Positions 50,144-60,018 of a stretch of DNA of 64,000 bases are shown here, piece after piece; the first letter of the stretch is position 1, and each line of letters begins with the position of its first letter. The notes under the pieces are model-generated. The model did not search any database, had not been told where the DNA came from, and worked only from the letters and a program-made list of their open reading frames with translations. The translations under genes and the position numbers were made by a program. Origin of the DNA: MFD04580-c1 sp963702995 (lineage in GTDB: Bacteria; Planctomycetota; Phycisphaerae; Tepidisphaerales; Tepidisphaeraceae); assembly GCA_963702995.1 (NCBI GenBank), contig OY969783.1:2480001-2544000 (forward strand), read 5' to 3'.

Positions 50144-50249
50144 TGACCAGACTGTCGAAAAACTGGTGACAGCGACCTGACGACGGCCGTTCTTGAGCGA
50201 AAAACGAAGCATTTTTCGGTGTTTTTTGGGTTTTCCGACAGTCTGTGAC
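50144..50249. mobile_element. MITE-like element with 16-bp TIRs and TGAC target duplication
   Basis: Left TIR 50148-50163 (CAGACTGTCGAAAAAC) and right TIR 50230-50245 are inverted with one mismatch. The flanking bases TGAC are directly repeated (50144-50147 and 50246-50249), a 4-bp target-site duplication. The element is about 98 bp and non-coding, with an internal 'cgaaaaa..tttttcg' hairpin. The transposase would have to come from elsewhere, possibly an IS5-type element. Confidence 0.75.
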
Positions 50250-50317
50250 GGTCGCGGCTCGCCAGGGGCCTGTGTTGAGAACGGGGGCCGCGACGAGGGC
50301 GACAGTCCTTTAAGCCG

Positions 50318-51772
50318 CTACGTCAGGATCTCATTCACCACTTCGCCGTGGACGTCGGTGAGCCGGAACTGCCTTCCCTGGAACCGATAGGTCAGCTTTG
50401 TGTGCTCGATCCCCAGGCAATGGAGGATCGTCGCCTGCAGGTCGTGGATGTGGACGGGCTTCTCGACAACGTTGAAGCCGAAGTCGTCCGTCGCCCCGTG
50501 CGCGATGCCCGCCTTCACGCCCCCGCCGGCCATCCAGATCGAAAAGGCCCGGCCGTGATGGTCGCGGCCGTAGGCGTCGAGGCTGGCGTTCCCCTGGGCA
50601 TAGGGCGTCCGGCCGAATTCTCCGCCCCAGATGACGAGCGTCTCGTCGAGCAGGCCACGCCGCTTGAGGTCCAGCACCAGCGCGGCGGCCGGTTGATCGG
50701 TGTCGGCCGCCATCTTCGGCAGTTGGTTGTGGATGCCGCCGTGATGGTCCCAGTCGCGGTGATAAAGCTGGATGAAGCGCACCCCGCGTTCGGCCAGCCG
50801 CCGCGCCAAAAGACAGTTGCGGGCAAAGCTGCCCGGCCGGGCAACGTCGGGGCCGTACTGATCGAGAATATTCCGCGACTCATTGTCCAGGCCCATCAGG
50901 TCCGGCACGCTCGCCTGCATGCGGAATGCCATCTCATATTGGGTGACACGCGTTTCAATCTCCGGGTCGCCGGCGGAAGCCGCCTGCAGATGGTTCATCT
51001 CCGCCAGGCCATCGAGCATCGCCCGGCGGCGATCGCGCGTGACCCCGGGCGGGTCGGCCAGGTAGAGCACCGGTTCGCCCCCGGCACGGAATTGCACGCC
51101 CTGGTGCCGGCTCGGAAGGAACCCGCTCCCCCAGAGCCGGGAGAGCAGCCCCTGGCCGGCGCGCTCCTTGTTCACGGAGATCAGAACGACGAACGCCGGG
51201 AGGTTCTCATTGAGATTTCCCAGCCCATAGTCCACCCACGCCCCGATGCTCGGCCGCCCCGGCTGTTGGCTGCCGGTCTGGAAGAACGTGATCGCCGGGT
51301 CGTGGTTGATCGCCTCGGTGTGCATCGAGCGGATGACGCAGATCTCGTCGGCGATCGTGCGCGTGTAGGGGAGCAGATCGCTGATCGCGGTCCCGCACGC
51401 GCCGCCCCGCTGGAATGCAAACTTGCTCGGCTGCAGCGCGAGCCGAGCCTGTGACGCCACCATTCCCGTGATCCGCTGCCCTTGCCGCACCGAATCGGGC
51501 AGGTCCTCATTGAAGCGCGCCCGCAGGAGCGGCTTGTCGTCGAATAGTTCCAGGTGCGACGGCCCGCCTGACTGGAAGAGGCAGATCACCCGTTTCGCCT
51601 TCGGCGCGAAGGTCGGCATGCCGGCCAGACCGTAGCCCGGAACGGATGGCGCTGCGAACGCGGCCGCATCCCGGCCAAGCAGATCCGCCAGCGCCGCCAT
51701 GCCGATGCCCAGCCCGGTCTTCGCGAGCGCGTCGCGGCGCGTCATCGCCGTCTCGAATCGATTGCGGAACAT
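50318..51772 (-). CDS. DUF1501 Tat-exported protein (intact)
   Basis: A 484-residue protein with a twin-arginine signal (MTRRDALAKTGLGIGMAALAD). The DUF1501 body is complete: KRVICLFQSGGPSHLELFDD, EAINHDPAITFFQTGSQQPG, RFIQLYHRDWDHHGG and LLDETLVIWGGEFGRTPYAQ. It is the intact paralogue of 14687-16164. It lies directly downstream of the PSD1/DUF1549/DUF1553 gene, 6 bp from its real end, so they are co-transcribed. Function unproven. Confidence 0.9.
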   Translation of the reverse strand: MFRNRFETAMTRRDALAKTGLGIGMAALADLLGRDAAAFAAPSVPGYGLAGMPTFAPKAKRVICLFQSGGPSHLELFDDKPLLRARFNEDLPDSVRQGQRITGMVASQARLALQPSKFAFQRGGACGTAISDLLPYTRTIADEICVIRSMHTEAINHDPAITFFQTGSQQPGRPSIGAWVDYGLGNLNENLPAFVVLISVNKERAGQGLLSRLWGSGFLPSRHQGVQFRAGGEPVLYLADPPGVTRDRRRAMLDGLAEMNHLQAASAGDPEIETRVTQYEMAFRMQASVPDLMGLDNESRNILDQYGPDVARPGSFARNCLLARRLAERGVRFIQLYHRDWDHHGGIHNQLPKMAADTDQPAAALVLDLKRRGLLDETLVIWGGEFGRTPYAQGNASLDAYGRDHHGRAFSIWMAGGGVKAGIAHGATDDFGFNVVEKPVHIHDLQATILHCLGIEHTKLTYRFQGRQFRLTDVHGEVVNEILT

Positions 51773-51778
51773 AGGGCC

Positions 51779-54700
51779 TCAATCTTTCGTCATCGCTTCG
51801 TCGAGGTTCAGGATCAGGCTCGCGACCATCATGTGAGCGGCGAACTCCGGCGACGGCAGCGTGCCGTCCGGCTTTGACGCGCCGACGTTCAGCAGGCTCG
51901 TCGCGGCCGGCGGATCCGATGTGAAATCGTCTCCGAAACGCCGCAGCGTACGCAGCAGCACGCCCACCTCGGCCTCGGTGGGCCCGCGCCGGTCGCCAGT
52001 CGGAAGCCGAAGGCGACTCGAGAACGCTCCCCCTCGCCCCCTTCGCGAATCATGCGATGGGCGAGCTCGCGCGACGCCTCGACCATCCCCGGCTCGTTCA
52101 TCAGCGTCAGCGCCTGCAAGGGCGTGTTCGTTCGCGAGCGTTGCACGGAGCAGAATTCGCGGTCGGGGAGGTCGAACGTCAGCATCGCCGGGTGCGGGGC
52201 CGTCCGCTTCCAGAAGGTGTAAAGGCTGCGCCGGTAAAGATCATCCCCGGTGCTAAGGGGCCATGTCGTCCCCGGGTACTTCGCATCGACTACCACCCCT
52301 TTGTAGAGGCTCTCGGGCTGGTAAGGGAAGACGCTCGGGCCCCCGATGCGGTGCTTCAGCAGCCCGGCGACCGCCAGCGCCTGGTCTCGTATCAGCTCGG
52401 CCGGCAGACGCACCCGCGGGCCGCGCGCCAGGAGGCGGTTCTCCGGGTCACGCTCGAGCAGCTCGGGCGATACGGCCGAGTCTTGCCGATACGTCGCGGA
52501 CAGGACGAGCTGGCGGAACATCGCCTTGGTGTCCCACCCGCCGTCGATGAACTCCCGCGCCAGCCAGTCGAGCAGCTCCGGGTGGCTGGGCCATTCGGAC
52601 TGACTGCCGAAGTCCGCGACGGTCTTGACGATGCCGGTCCCAAAAAGCTGCGCCCACCAGCGGTTCACGATCACGCGGGCGGTAAGCGGATGGTCCGGGC
52701 GCGTGAGCCACATCGCCAGGCCCAGGCGGTTCCGTGGCGCACCCTCGGGCCACGGGGCCAACAGGGCCTCCGGCACGCCGGGCGAGACGGGCTCGCCGTG
52801 AAGGTCGTAGACGCCACGGGTCAGGATGAACGCCTGTCGCGGCTCCGCCATCTCGGCCATCACCATGGTCGTCGGCAGGTCGCGCCGCAGTGCCAGATGC
52901 GCGCTCCACGTCGCCTGCCGCCGCTCGACGTCTTCGCCGGCATCCGGGTCAAGCGCCAACGCGGCATTGATGACCCATCCCGTCTCCACCGCGTTCGCAG
53001 TGGTGTCCCGCACCCGAGCCAAGGCATAGGGCAGCGCGTTGGACTGGAAGAGCGCGCGAACATCGGCGGCCGCCAGCGATCGGGGGAACGCCTTCCATTC
53101 GTCTATCATCCCTTTCCACGTCGGCGACCCCTTCTCGTTGTCCGCTCCGAGCAGCCAGGGCTGTGGCCCGGGCAACCCGGCGAGCCCGTCATTCAGGAGT
53201 CGCGTCGGCACTTCCTCGCCGTCAACGAACATCCGGACGGAAGACCCGGGGATTCGAAGAACGTCGGGGCTCGGCGGCGTGTAGCTGATCGCGACGTGCC
53301 GCCATTGCCGCGGCTTAATGCTGGCCCCGTCGCTCCGAAGCCGCATCGCATAGACGGGGAAGCGGCCGCTCGCGCGAAACTCGATTTCCCCGTCGATCAG
53401 CCGAACCTCCGTCCCGCGGCCGAAGGCGGCGTCGGCGGGCGCGCCCTGGTGGTTCAGGTTGGACAGGAGGGGCACGTCGGGCCCGACATCGGCGGCACTG
53501 TTGAGCCAAAAGGCGACCGTGCCGCCCAGCTTCCCATTGAGCGGGAACGCGTCGGCTTCGAGCTTGGCCGCCGGCCGGCTCCCCTCGACGGCCCAGGCGG
53601 TTCCGCGAACGCCCGCGGCCAGTTGCGGCGGCGCGCCGGAAAAGCTCCATCCCTTCACCTTGGGCTTATCGGAGTCGCAGTCCAGTTCGAACGACGCGCC
53701 GCCGGGTGCGCTTTTCGCGGCCGCCGCGATTGACTTTTCGACTTTCTCCCGCAGTCGCTCCGGATCCGAGGCAATCACCATGCGGCGCGCCTCGAGCCGC
53801 GCATCCCGATCGGCCAGCATGCTCGTTTGTCGCCACAGCTCCCGCGCTTGATCGTCAGTCGGGGCGGCCATCAGGGGGACGGCATTGGCCACGCGGCCGT
53901 CCTCCCCGTATTCGGCGATGTTGTTGAAGAACGCGAAGAGCCGGTAGTAGTCCTTCTGCGTCACCGGGTCGAACTTGTGGTCATGGCAGCGCGAGCATTC
54001 CATGGTCAGCCCGAGGAATGCCATGCTCGTCGTTCTCACGCGGTCGGCGACGTACTCGACCCGGTACTCCTCGTCGATGACCCCGCCCTCGGAATTGATG
54101 ACATGGTTGCGGCCGAAGCCCGTCGCCACCCGCTGGTCGAGCGTGGCATTGGGCAGCAGGTCTCCGGCGAGTTGTTCGGTGATGAAGCGGTCGTACCGCT
54201 TGTTGGTGTTGAAGGCGTTGATCACCCAGTCGCGCCATCGCCACATTGAGCGGGTGGAGTCGTTGTTGAAGCCGTGCGTATCGGCGTAGCGGGCGGCGTC
54301 GAGCCATTCTATCGCCTGGCGTTCGCCGAACCGATCGGAGGCGAGCAGCCGGTCGGCCGCCGCGCCGTAGGCGGCTTCGCCCCGGGCATGTACGTCGGCC
54401 AGGAATGCGTCGATGTCCACCGGCGTCGGCGGAAGGCCGATCAGGTCGAAGCTTGCCCGCCGAAGCCACTTTTCGGGTGGCGCCTCTTTCGAGGGTGAGA
54501 GCCCCTCGGCTTCGAGGCGGGCGAGTACGAAGCGGTCGAGGTCGTTCTTCGGCCAGGCTTGCAGTTCGACGGCGGGCAGGGCCGGGCGCGTCGGCGGCGT
54601 GAAGGCCCAGTGCTTCTGATAGGCCGCGCCGCCGGCGATCCATTGTCGGACGACCTCGACCTGCGCGGCGGTGACGATCCTGCCCGACTTCGGCGGGGGC

Positions 54701-54999
54701 ATCTGCTCCTCGTCATCATGCGAGAGCAGGCGCTTCATCACCTCGCTTTCAGCCGGCTTGCCGGGGACGATCGCGGCGTGGCCGCCGAGGTCGCGGGACG
54801 CCTCTTCCGGGAGATCCAGCCGGAGCTTTGCCTTGCGGTGGTTGGGGTCCTGGCCGTGGCAGAAGAAGCAGTTCTCGGAGAGGATCGGCCGCACGTCGCG
54901 ATTAAATTCGATCGGCCGAGGATGCGGCGCTGCGAAGCAGGCCGCGGTCGATCCGGCGATGAGCCAGGCGAGGGGGAGGGTCAGTCGTAATGTTCGCAT
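51779..54999 (-). CDS. PSD1-LamG-DUF1549-DUF1553 protein, one frameshift near its end
   Basis: A protein of about 1,070 residues with a signal peptide (LPLAWLIAGSTAACFAAP). PSD1 carries the heme motif CFFCH (C44, C47, H48). DUF1549 (LRRASFDLIGLPPTPVDIDA, EWLDAARYADTHGFNNDSTR) is followed by a LamG-like insert (GGTVAFWLNSAADVGPDVPL, FVDGEEVPTRLL) and DUF1553 (RVIVNRWWAQLFGTGIVKTV). Near 51985 one base is missing, so the frame 51889-54999 ends in nonsense. The real C-terminus PTEAEVGVLLRTLRRFGDDF lies in the adjacent frame to 51779. The LamG insert suggests glycan binding. Its partner DUF1501 gene follows at once. Confidence 0.88.
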
Positions 55000-55249
55000 G
55001 CGGATGTCCGACGGGACCGAATGGCGCTGGCGACGAGCCGTACCGATTTGGGTTGACCACGGAAATCTGAACCGGCTCGGGCGAAGGGGTCAAGCGACAG
55101 GTGGATCCAGTCAGACCGGTTCATACTGTAATTCTTCTTACGGAATGCGGCACCGGTCTGTCGCGCGAAACCGCACTCCCGGATTTTGAAGAGTCTCGTT
55201 CGGCGGCCGAGACGTCCGGCCGATTCGGCAAAAGTGTTTCCTCTTGCTC

Positions 55250-55278
55250 TTGAACCAATGCTCTTGCCGAGCTAATGT
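55250..55278 (+). promoter_or_regulatory. Predicted promoter of the small transcript
   Basis: TTGAAC (55250-55255) and TAATGT (55273-55278) with a 17-bp spacer. Transcription would start near 55285 and reach the terminator about 105 nt later. Confidence 0.5.
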
Positions 55279-55284
55279 AGCCCC

Positions 55285-55392
55285 TCGCGGTCTGCCAAGG
55301 GCCGCTCCGCGTGTATCGTCGTTTCTCCAGCGAGCCCCACGTTCAGTGGGCTCGGCAGCCGGAACATCAGCCCCGCGGGGGCTGATTTTTTT
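55285..55392 (+). ncRNA. Candidate small RNA or attenuated rpsB leader
   Basis: A region of about 108 nt between a good promoter and a strong terminator, without a credible open frame. It contains two consecutive hairpins: 'cgagcc..ggctcg' near 55330-55353 and the terminator hairpin. It does not match a known class I can recall. It may be a free sRNA or a transcription attenuator controlling rpsB. Confidence 0.45.
55366..55392 (+). terminator. Rho-independent terminator upstream of rpsB
   Basis: A 9-bp GC-rich stem 'atcagcccc' with its complement, a very short loop and seven T residues. It is the best T-tract terminator in the window. Confidence 0.8.
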
Positions 55393-55740
55393 CGTCCCCA
55401 CGCTTGGGCCGATCGCGGCACGGGTGGCGGGCGGGGCCGGCGAAACGACCTGAACCGCCACGGCCGCACGGTCGGGCGAGATGCACGCGGTCCTTACATT
55501 TTCACGCGCATAGCGCCTTTCCAAACCAGCGGAGAGAGGCCTTGCGGTTAACCCTAAGCCCCATGGCGAGCGGTGACTTGGCCATTCGTCGCGCCCGGGC
55601 TGACTGAAGAAGGATTTGGATTGTCGGTTTTGACCTTCCCCGGTTGATCGCGAGCACGCAGGCGGGCCCATCGAGCGGCCGCCGCGGGTTAAGCAGCGTT
55701 TCCGGAGAGTTTGAAGCGGACGGATCGAAATTGAATTGCC

Positions 55741-56655
55741 ATGGCCCAGACTCAAGCCGAACTTGTCAAGGAACTGGTTGATGCCGGGGTGCATTTCGGC
55801 CATCGTGTTTCGCGATGGAATCCGAAGATGGAGCCCTACATCCGCGGCAAGCGGAACATGATTCACATCATTGATGTGAAGGAGACGATCAAGGGCCTGC
55901 TCCGCGCCAAGCGGCTGCTACAGAACACGGTCGCCGGCGGGAAGGATGTCCTTTTCGTCGGGACCAAGCGCCAGGCCCGCCACGCCGTTGAGGAAGAGGC
56001 CAAGCGGTGCGGCATGCACTATGTCAACGAGCGCTGGCTCGGCGGCACCCTGACCAACTTCCGCACCATCCGGGCTCGGCTCCTGCGGCTGGAAGAGCTG
56101 GAAAAGCTCTGGGCGACCGGTCAGATCGAAACGTATTCCAAGAAGATGAAGGCGACCCTGCAGCGCGAGATGACCAAGATCAAGGCCAACCTTGAGGGCA
56201 TCCGCCGTATGACCAACATGCCGGGGCTGATGGTCATCGTCGATACCCGTCGCGAGCACATCGCCGTGAAGGAAGCCCGCAAGCTGGGCGTGCCGACGAT
56301 CGCGTTGATCGACACCGACAGCGACCCTGAGCTGATCGACCTGCCGATCCCCGGCAACGACGACGCGATGCGGGCCGTCGAGATCATCATGCACGAATTG
56401 GCCGAATCCATCATCGAAGGCAAGACCGGCCGCTCCGACGTCAAGGGTGAAGAGGCCCAGGGCCCGCGTCGCCGCTCGACCCGCGCCAGCTTCAAGGCCG
56501 ATGACGGCAAGCCGGAAGAAGCCGGCGCCGCGGCCGAGGGCGGCCCGGCCACCGACGCGCCGGCCGCCGACGCCCCGGCCGAAGCCGCCGCCCCCGCCGA
56601 GCCCGCGGTCGCCGAAGCGGCCGCCCAGCCCGTCGCCGCGGGCGAGCCCGCCTGA
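55741..56655 (+). CDS. rpsB: 30S ribosomal protein S2 with long C-terminal extension
   Basis: A 304-residue S2; standard S2 is about 240. The core matches: AGVHFGHRVSRWNPKMEPYI, RWLGGTLTNFRTI and LIDTDSDPELIDLPIPGNDD. Residues after about 235 are an Arg-containing linker followed by an Ala/Pro/Glu-rich low-complexity tail that is not part of normal S2. It is followed by its own terminator and then tsf, the usual rpsB-tsf order. Confidence 0.96.
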   Translation: MAQTQAELVKELVDAGVHFGHRVSRWNPKMEPYIRGKRNMIHIIDVKETIKGLLRAKRLLQNTVAGGKDVLFVGTKRQARHAVEEEAKRCGMHYVNERWLGGTLTNFRTIRARLLRLEELEKLWATGQIETYSKKMKATLQREMTKIKANLEGIRRMTNMPGLMVIVDTRREHIAVKEARKLGVPTIALIDTDSDPELIDLPIPGNDDAMRAVEIIMHELAESIIEGKTGRSDVKGEEAQGPRRRSTRASFKADDGKPEEAGAAAEGGPATDAPAADAPAEAAAPAEPAVAEAAAQPVAAGEPA

Positions 56656-56688
56656 TCGCCCCGCGGTTCGACTCGAATCAACTGCCAC

Positions 56689-56715
56689 GGGGCGAGGCTT
56701 GCCTCGCCCCTTTTT
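56689..56715 (+). terminator. Terminator between rpsB and tsf
   Basis: A 9-10-bp perfect stem 'ggggcgagg' with its complement and TTTTT. It means tsf needs its own promoter or depends on readthrough. Confidence 0.85.
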
Positions 56716-56887
56716 CTTCGCGGCGGGGAGGGGCTACCATGACCCCATCTCAGCGGGCTGACGCGTCGGCCGGCGCGATCGGTGACGACGCGGGAGTCGG
56801 AAAGCCCCGACGTCCCCGCTCCCCGCGTTTGCGACCCTGAATCAAGAACTTACACGACCGGACCCCGATAAGACTGGAGACTATCCC

Positions 56888-57700
56888 ATGGCGGAAATCA
56901 GCGCAAAGCTCGTCAACGAACTGCGGGCCAAGACCGGCCAGGCGATGATGGAGTGCAAGAAGGCCCTGACCGAGGTTGGCGGCGACCTTGAGAAGGCGAT
57001 CGATTACTTCCGCAAGAAAGGCGTGAAGTCGTCGCTGACCGAAAGGACCGCCTCCGAAGGGCGAATCGTCGGCGTGGCGGCCGAGGACGGTTCGGCCGGC
57101 GCCCTCGTCGAGATCAACTGCAATACCGACTTCACCGCCAAGAGCGAGCCGGTGCTGGCGCTGGCGACCAAGGCGGCGAAGCTCCTGGTCGATAGCCCGA
57201 CAGTTGACGTGGCGAACGCCGCCCAGACCAGCGCCGATTTGACCGTGGTCGCCCAGACGACCGGCGAGAACGTCCGCATCGGCAAGACCGCGTACCTGGC
57301 GGCCGCCCCGGGCGGGAAGGTCGCGGTCTATCATTACACGATCACCGGCAAGATCGGCGTCGTCATGAGCTTCACCGGAACGGCGACCGACGACCTGATC
57401 AAGAGCATCGGCGGGCACATCGCCTTCGCCCGCCCTCTGGGCCTGACGCGGGATGAAGTCCCGGCCGATCTGGTCGCCAAGGAGCGTGAGATCGCCGTCG
57501 AGCAAGCGAAGGCCACCGGCAAGCCGCAACAGATCGCCGAAAAGATCGCCGAAGGGAAGCTCAACAGCTTCTTCGCCGAGCGCTGCCTCCGGGACCAGGA
57601 GTTCTACAACGCCCAGGTCTACAAGGGCACGATCGCGAACTACCTCAAGCAGAACGGGGCGACGCTCGTGAAGTACGTCCGCCTTGAAGTCGGCCAATAA
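56888..57700 (+). CDS. tsf: Translation elongation factor Ts
   Basis: A 270-residue EF-Ts, the nucleotide exchange factor of EF-Tu. It begins ISAKLVNELRAKTGQAMMEC with the UBA-like domain, then GRIVGVAAEDGSAGALVEIN, NTDFTAKSEPV and the C-terminal dimerisation region ending AERCLRDQEFYNAQVYKG. Length and order (after rpsB) are normal. Confidence 0.96.
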   Translation: MAEISAKLVNELRAKTGQAMMECKKALTEVGGDLEKAIDYFRKKGVKSSLTERTASEGRIVGVAAEDGSAGALVEINCNTDFTAKSEPVLALATKAAKLLVDSPTVDVANAAQTSADLTVVAQTTGENVRIGKTAYLAAAPGGKVAVYHYTITGKIGVVMSFTGTATDDLIKSIGGHIAFARPLGLTRDEVPADLVAKEREIAVEQAKATGKPQQIAEKIAEGKLNSFFAERCLRDQEFYNAQVYKGTIANYLKQNGATLVKYVRLEVGQ

Positions 57701-57776
57701 GCTCCCTCGATCGTCGATGCCGATGCCGTGTCGGCCCAGTAGTCCGTTCCGGGCCAGATAGCGGTTGCGCGGTGAT

Positions 57777-57886
57777 GCCATCCGAGGTGCCGCCGGTGCC
57801 CTCAACGGCGAGCCTTTTGCTTGGTCGGCAAGACCGCCGGTGAGGGCACCGCCGGCACTTTACCACTGATTTAGATGGAGCGGCCC
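57777..57886 (+). repeat. Dispersed 110-123-bp element, copy B
   Basis: See 14511-14633. This copy begins 'gccatccgaggtgccgcc', has matching inverted arms around 'ttgcttggtcggc' and ends 'gatttagatggagcggccc'. It lies downstream of tsf. Confidence 0.85.
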
Positions 57887-57910
57887 ACTCGGGTAACGCG
57901 TGAACGAAGG

Positions 57911-57939
57911 ACGGGCGGCTTCCGAAAGGGGCCGCCCGT
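57911..57939. terminator. Hairpin after tsf
   Basis: A 9-bp stem 'acgggcggc' with its complement and an 11-nt loop. The T-tract is poor. It may serve tsf and the convergent coiled-coil gene. Confidence 0.5.
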
Positions 57940-57989
57940 TACCGTTGTTTAAGTGTGAAGTGTCGGCTGGGAAAGGCTGTTGCGGGAGA

Positions 57990-58454
57990 TCAGCCTTCGA
58001 GGAAGGTGGGCCAGTCGTTGCTCAGCGCGTCGGTTGGTGACCGGGGCGTCGCGAAGGAATCGGCTTCGAAGTAAGTCTGCCAGCGGGTCAGGAGCTCGGG
58101 GTATTGGCGGATGAAGGTCTGCCACGCGGCATAATGGGCGCGCAGGAAGAAGGTCCGTTCGGCGTGTTCGCCCTCCGCCCGCTTGAGGTCTTCGATGCGG
58201 GCATTGGCGGCCGCCAGTTGCTTGCGAAGGTCTTCGGCGGTCGCTTTCAGCTTCTCGTTCTCATCGGCAAGCTGGTTCTTCCGGTCCTGCGCTCCCTTGA
58301 GCTGGAGCATCGCGTCGTCGTACATCTTCCGGACCTGCTCCGGGTTGGGGTTCTCCTGCGCACGGGCCGGCAACGGGGAAAGCAGCGCGGTCAGCATCAC
58401 TGCGACGGCGATCCATGTACGTGGAAGCATGATCGTGACCTTTTTGTTGCCCAT
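57990..58454 (-). CDS. Secreted coiled-coil protein of unknown function
   Basis: A 154-residue protein with a signal peptide (LPRTWIAVAVMLTALLSPLP, cleavage near ARA-QEN), then a coiled coil (about residues 38-95, many L/K/E/A heptads such as AAANARIEDLKRAEGEHAE) and a compact C-terminal helical part (FLRAHYAAWQTFIRQYPEL). No family is recognised. It is probably periplasmic. The zinc-ribbon membrane gene starts 174 bp away, divergently. Confidence 0.65.
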   Translation of the reverse strand: MGNKKVTIMLPRTWIAVAVMLTALLSPLPARAQENPNPEQVRKMYDDAMLQLKGAQDRKNQLADENEKLKATAEDLRKQLAAANARIEDLKRAEGEHAERTFFLRAHYAAWQTFIRQYPELLTRWQTYFEADSFATPRSPTDALSNDWPTFLEG

Positions 58455-58628
58455 GCCGGGCTGACCGCCGGAAGAGAAGACTCCCGGTGCGGCCGCTATA
58501 CAATGTCGTCGCTATACTATTCCGTCGCGGCAAGCGCCGACAACCGTGTAGATCTTCCGAACCGGGCCCACCTGGGTGATGTTCCGCCAGGAGCGCTTCG
58601 CCTCGGTTGGCGTGACGGAGGCAATGCG

Positions 58629-59978
58629 ATGATTAAGTTTTCGTGTCATTGCAGCCATCGCTTCGCCGTCTCCGACGGGGAGGCGGGCGGGACGATCCAG
58701 TGCCCCGCTTGCGCCCGGCTCAATGACATCCCGGCGCTCGATGACCTGCCGAACCTCTCGGACGACGGCACGTTCCTCGTTGGAGGCCGCGAGGTCGCCC
58801 CGCCGAAGTATGACCGGCTCGGGCAGTTGATGTACGTCTATCAGAAGGATCGTGTAGACGACGACGGCAACGAGATCGACCTCCGCGTGACGGCCGCCGA
58901 CCTGGTCGATGACATCGAGCCCATCCCGATGGCCGAGGCGCCGGCCCCGTCGCCGCGCCGGACGTCTCCCCGGTATGACCCGGAAACCGGCGAGCTGATT
59001 CGCCCCATCGCCATCAAAAGCGACCCGGCCCGTGACGCCCGGCCGGTCATTCCCATGGCGATGGCCGTCAAGACCCTTGGCTACGCGAACGGCAGCGGAG
59101 GCGATTACGCGATCAAGCCAGGGCACATCGCCGCCGAGGTCTTGCGGCCGATCAATCTCGTCGTCATGGCGTGCATCCTGCTCATGCACATCATCTTCAA
59201 CGTCTGCCTGCTGACGGTGCTCAGCGGCATCCTGATCGTTTTGCTCGCGCCGGTCATCATGGCGATCGTTCTGATCTCCCACTACGGGAACGTCATCGAC
59301 GACATCGGCACGGAAGGGGCGAACGAGCTTCCCCGCCCGCTCCGCAACGTCAACCTGCACGACGATATCTGGGCCCCGTTCAGCCAGGTGTTCGGGTCGC
59401 TTGGGCTCTGCTTCATGCCGGTGGTGCTGATGCTGGCGAGCGGCGCGCTGATGCACGAGGTCCCTCCGATCGTATGGGGCTCCCTTGCGGTCGCATTTGG
59501 AGCGTTGGGCATCTACTTCTTCCCGGCCGTGCTGCTCACGTTCTGCACCAGCGGCACCATATTGAACCTTCGCCCTGATCGCGTCCGGTCCGTCATTCGG
59601 CAGTGCGGCAGCCTCTATCCGATCATGGTGATGACGGCGCTGATCGGCATCCCGGTCTACGGGGCGGGAATGATCGGGACATTTCTCTCTCTGATGTCCA
59701 GCATCGGCGTCCTCGTCGTCGCCAACGCCGGCCCGCTCGAATACGGAACCGTCGCCTATCCGCTGCTCGCGGCGGGGATTTATCTGGCGCACGTCTTCTG
59801 CGTGCAACTCGGCGTCGCGTATCGCACACACCATGAGGCGTTCCCGTGGGTGCTTCAGCGATTCACCGGTAGCTCGAAAGCCGCCCGCTCGGCCGAGGAA
59901 ACCCGGCTGCTGGTAGAGCGAAAACGCCGCGAGGCCCAGGCCGCCGCCCTGCGGCAGCTCGATTCAATCGAGGGGTGA
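58629..59978 (+). CDS. Zinc-ribbon membrane protein
   Basis: A 449-residue protein. The start at 58629 is chosen because it begins MIKFSCHCSHRFAVSDGEAG; a Cys cluster (C6, C8, C25, C28) in the first 30 residues resembles a zinc ribbon. A Pro-rich cytoplasmic linker leads to about six transmembrane helices (from LVVMACILLMHIIFNVCLL to AGIYLAHVFCVQLGVAY). No family is certain; similar zinc-ribbon plus DUF4013-like membrane proteins are known in planctomycetes. A membrane remodelling or sensing role is speculative. Confidence 0.7.
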   Translation: MIKFSCHCSHRFAVSDGEAGGTIQCPACARLNDIPALDDLPNLSDDGTFLVGGREVAPPKYDRLGQLMYVYQKDRVDDDGNEIDLRVTAADLVDDIEPIPMAEAPAPSPRRTSPRYDPETGELIRPIAIKSDPARDARPVIPMAMAVKTLGYANGSGGDYAIKPGHIAAEVLRPINLVVMACILLMHIIFNVCLLTVLSGILIVLLAPVIMAIVLISHYGNVIDDIGTEGANELPRPLRNVNLHDDIWAPFSQVFGSLGLCFMPVVLMLASGALMHEVPPIVWGSLAVAFGALGIYFFPAVLLTFCTSGTILNLRPDRVRSVIRQCGSLYPIMVMTALIGIPVYGAGMIGTFLSLMSSIGVLVVANAGPLEYGTVAYPLLAAGIYLAHVFCVQLGVAYRTHHEAFPWVLQRFTGSSKAARSAEETRLLVERKRREAQAAALRQLDSIEG

Positions 59979-60018
59979 GAAAAACTGTGCCTGTGGGTCA
60001 CGCGCTGCTCGAAACGGG

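Larger units (their letters stand above)
49916..50317. other. Gap carrying two repeat elements
   Basis: No gene. It contains the inverted second copy of the 49-bp unit (50025-50071) and a MITE-like element (50144-50249), so most of the gap is element-derived. Confidence 0.65.
55000..55740. other. Long rpsB upstream region with a predicted small transcript
   Basis: No gene. It contains a promoter (55250-55278) and terminator (55366-55392) that frame a short RNA. 55393-55740 is the leader of rpsB and shows no element I can name. Confidence 0.55.

Noticed and set aside
52057..53733. A 558-residue plus-strand frame opposite the PSD1 gene
   Set aside because: It is an antisense shadow of a well-supported gene with Arg/Pro-rich random composition.
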